Assembly (NCBI RefSeq): GCF_900497805.2
Contig: NW_020949602.1
Span: 9,110,298 to 9,174,297 of the forward strand
Source: Vombatus ursinus
Lineage: Eukaryota > Chordata > Mammalia > Diprotodontia > Vombatidae
DNA length: 64,000 nt
Direction of reading: 5' to 3'
Under the pieces are notes generated by a model that saw only the letters and a program-made list of their open reading frames with translations, did not search any database and was not told the DNA's origin. Both the position numbers and the translations under genes were made by a program. Every line of letters begins with the position of its first letter. The stretch's first letter is position 1. This document shows positions 63,796-64,000 of this stretch, piece by piece.

Positions 63796-64000
63796 TTGGC
63801 AGCTCAGTGCCTCAGTGGGTAAGAGTTCTGGAGTCGTCAGGAAGACCTGAGTTCAAATCCTACTTTGGATCTTTTCAGCCTCAGTTTCCTGATCTGTAAA
63901 ATGGGGTTAATAATAGCACCTCTGTTCCAGAATTGTTATGACAGAACATTTATACAGCACTTTCTAAATCTTAAAGCTATACAGGCTGCTATTACTAGCA
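63796..64000 (+). repeat. MIR-type SINE, to the window edge
   Basis: GACCTGAGTTCAAATCCTAC, CTGTAAAATGGGGTTAATAA and CAGCACTTTCTAAATCTTAA. Confidence 0.8.

Larger units (their letters stand above)
62502..64000 (+). other. PATJ: PATJ intron, 5' part (phase 2)
   Basis: The intron starts with donor GTAAGC and runs off the window. I looked for the expected continuation (NEDAVNQ, from memory of PATJ) and found nothing like it. The stretch holds MIR, L2, L3 and MAR1-type fragments. Confidence 0.75.

Overview
This is mammalian, intron-dominated DNA, almost certainly from a marsupial. The main evidence is a dense population of tRNA-headed SINEs whose long form ends in the marsupial MAR1/WSINE-type tail (GAGAAGGAAATGGCAAACC ... 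GACTGAACAACAA). These are mixed with ancient MIR, L2 and L3/CR1 fragments, a marsupial-style L1 and an RTE-like insertion. The species cannot be fixed from this window.

Only one gene is supported. Two exons on the + strand (42871-43067 and 62410-62501) join in phase 0 into a nearly complete PDZ domain. The sequence matches what I remember of PATJ (INADL), probably its seventh PDZ domain, better than the paralogue MPDZ. The window is therefore at least 42.9 kb of upstream intron (or intron plus unseen upstream sequence), the first exon, a 19.3-kb intron, the second exon and 1.5 kb of the next intron. No other exon, promoter, CpG island or RNA gene could be supported.

1-23 kb: unique sequence broken by L2, MIR and MAR1-type copies, with one unique block at 5.63-6.06 kb that may be a conserved non-coding element. 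23.3-23.8 kb: a solo retroviral LTR of 498 bp, minus orientation, with a perfect 6-bp target duplication and many CpGs, so comparatively young. 24.0-24.5 kb: repeat-free, unusually CpG-rich sequence. 25-42 kb: more old repeats, pyrimidine and purine tracts, an assembly gap inside a CA repeat, and a hAT-like DNA transposon with both inverted ends. 42.9-62.5 kb: the two PDZ exons. The intron between them holds an 82-bp L1-like insertion with a 15-bp target duplication, a G4-prone C-rich tandem repeat, three candidate conserved islands and an antisense L1 split by an RTE-like element. 62.5-64 kb: intron with MIR, L3 and MAR1-type copies.

I found no previously undescribed system. The most useful observations are the exon structure and its weak donor site, the solo LTR, the modular tail-swapping of the SINEs, the tiny L1-like insertion beside the exon, and the candidate enhancers. 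Family names come from memory of consensus sequences; repeat boundaries are accurate to roughly 5-20 bp unless target duplications are given.
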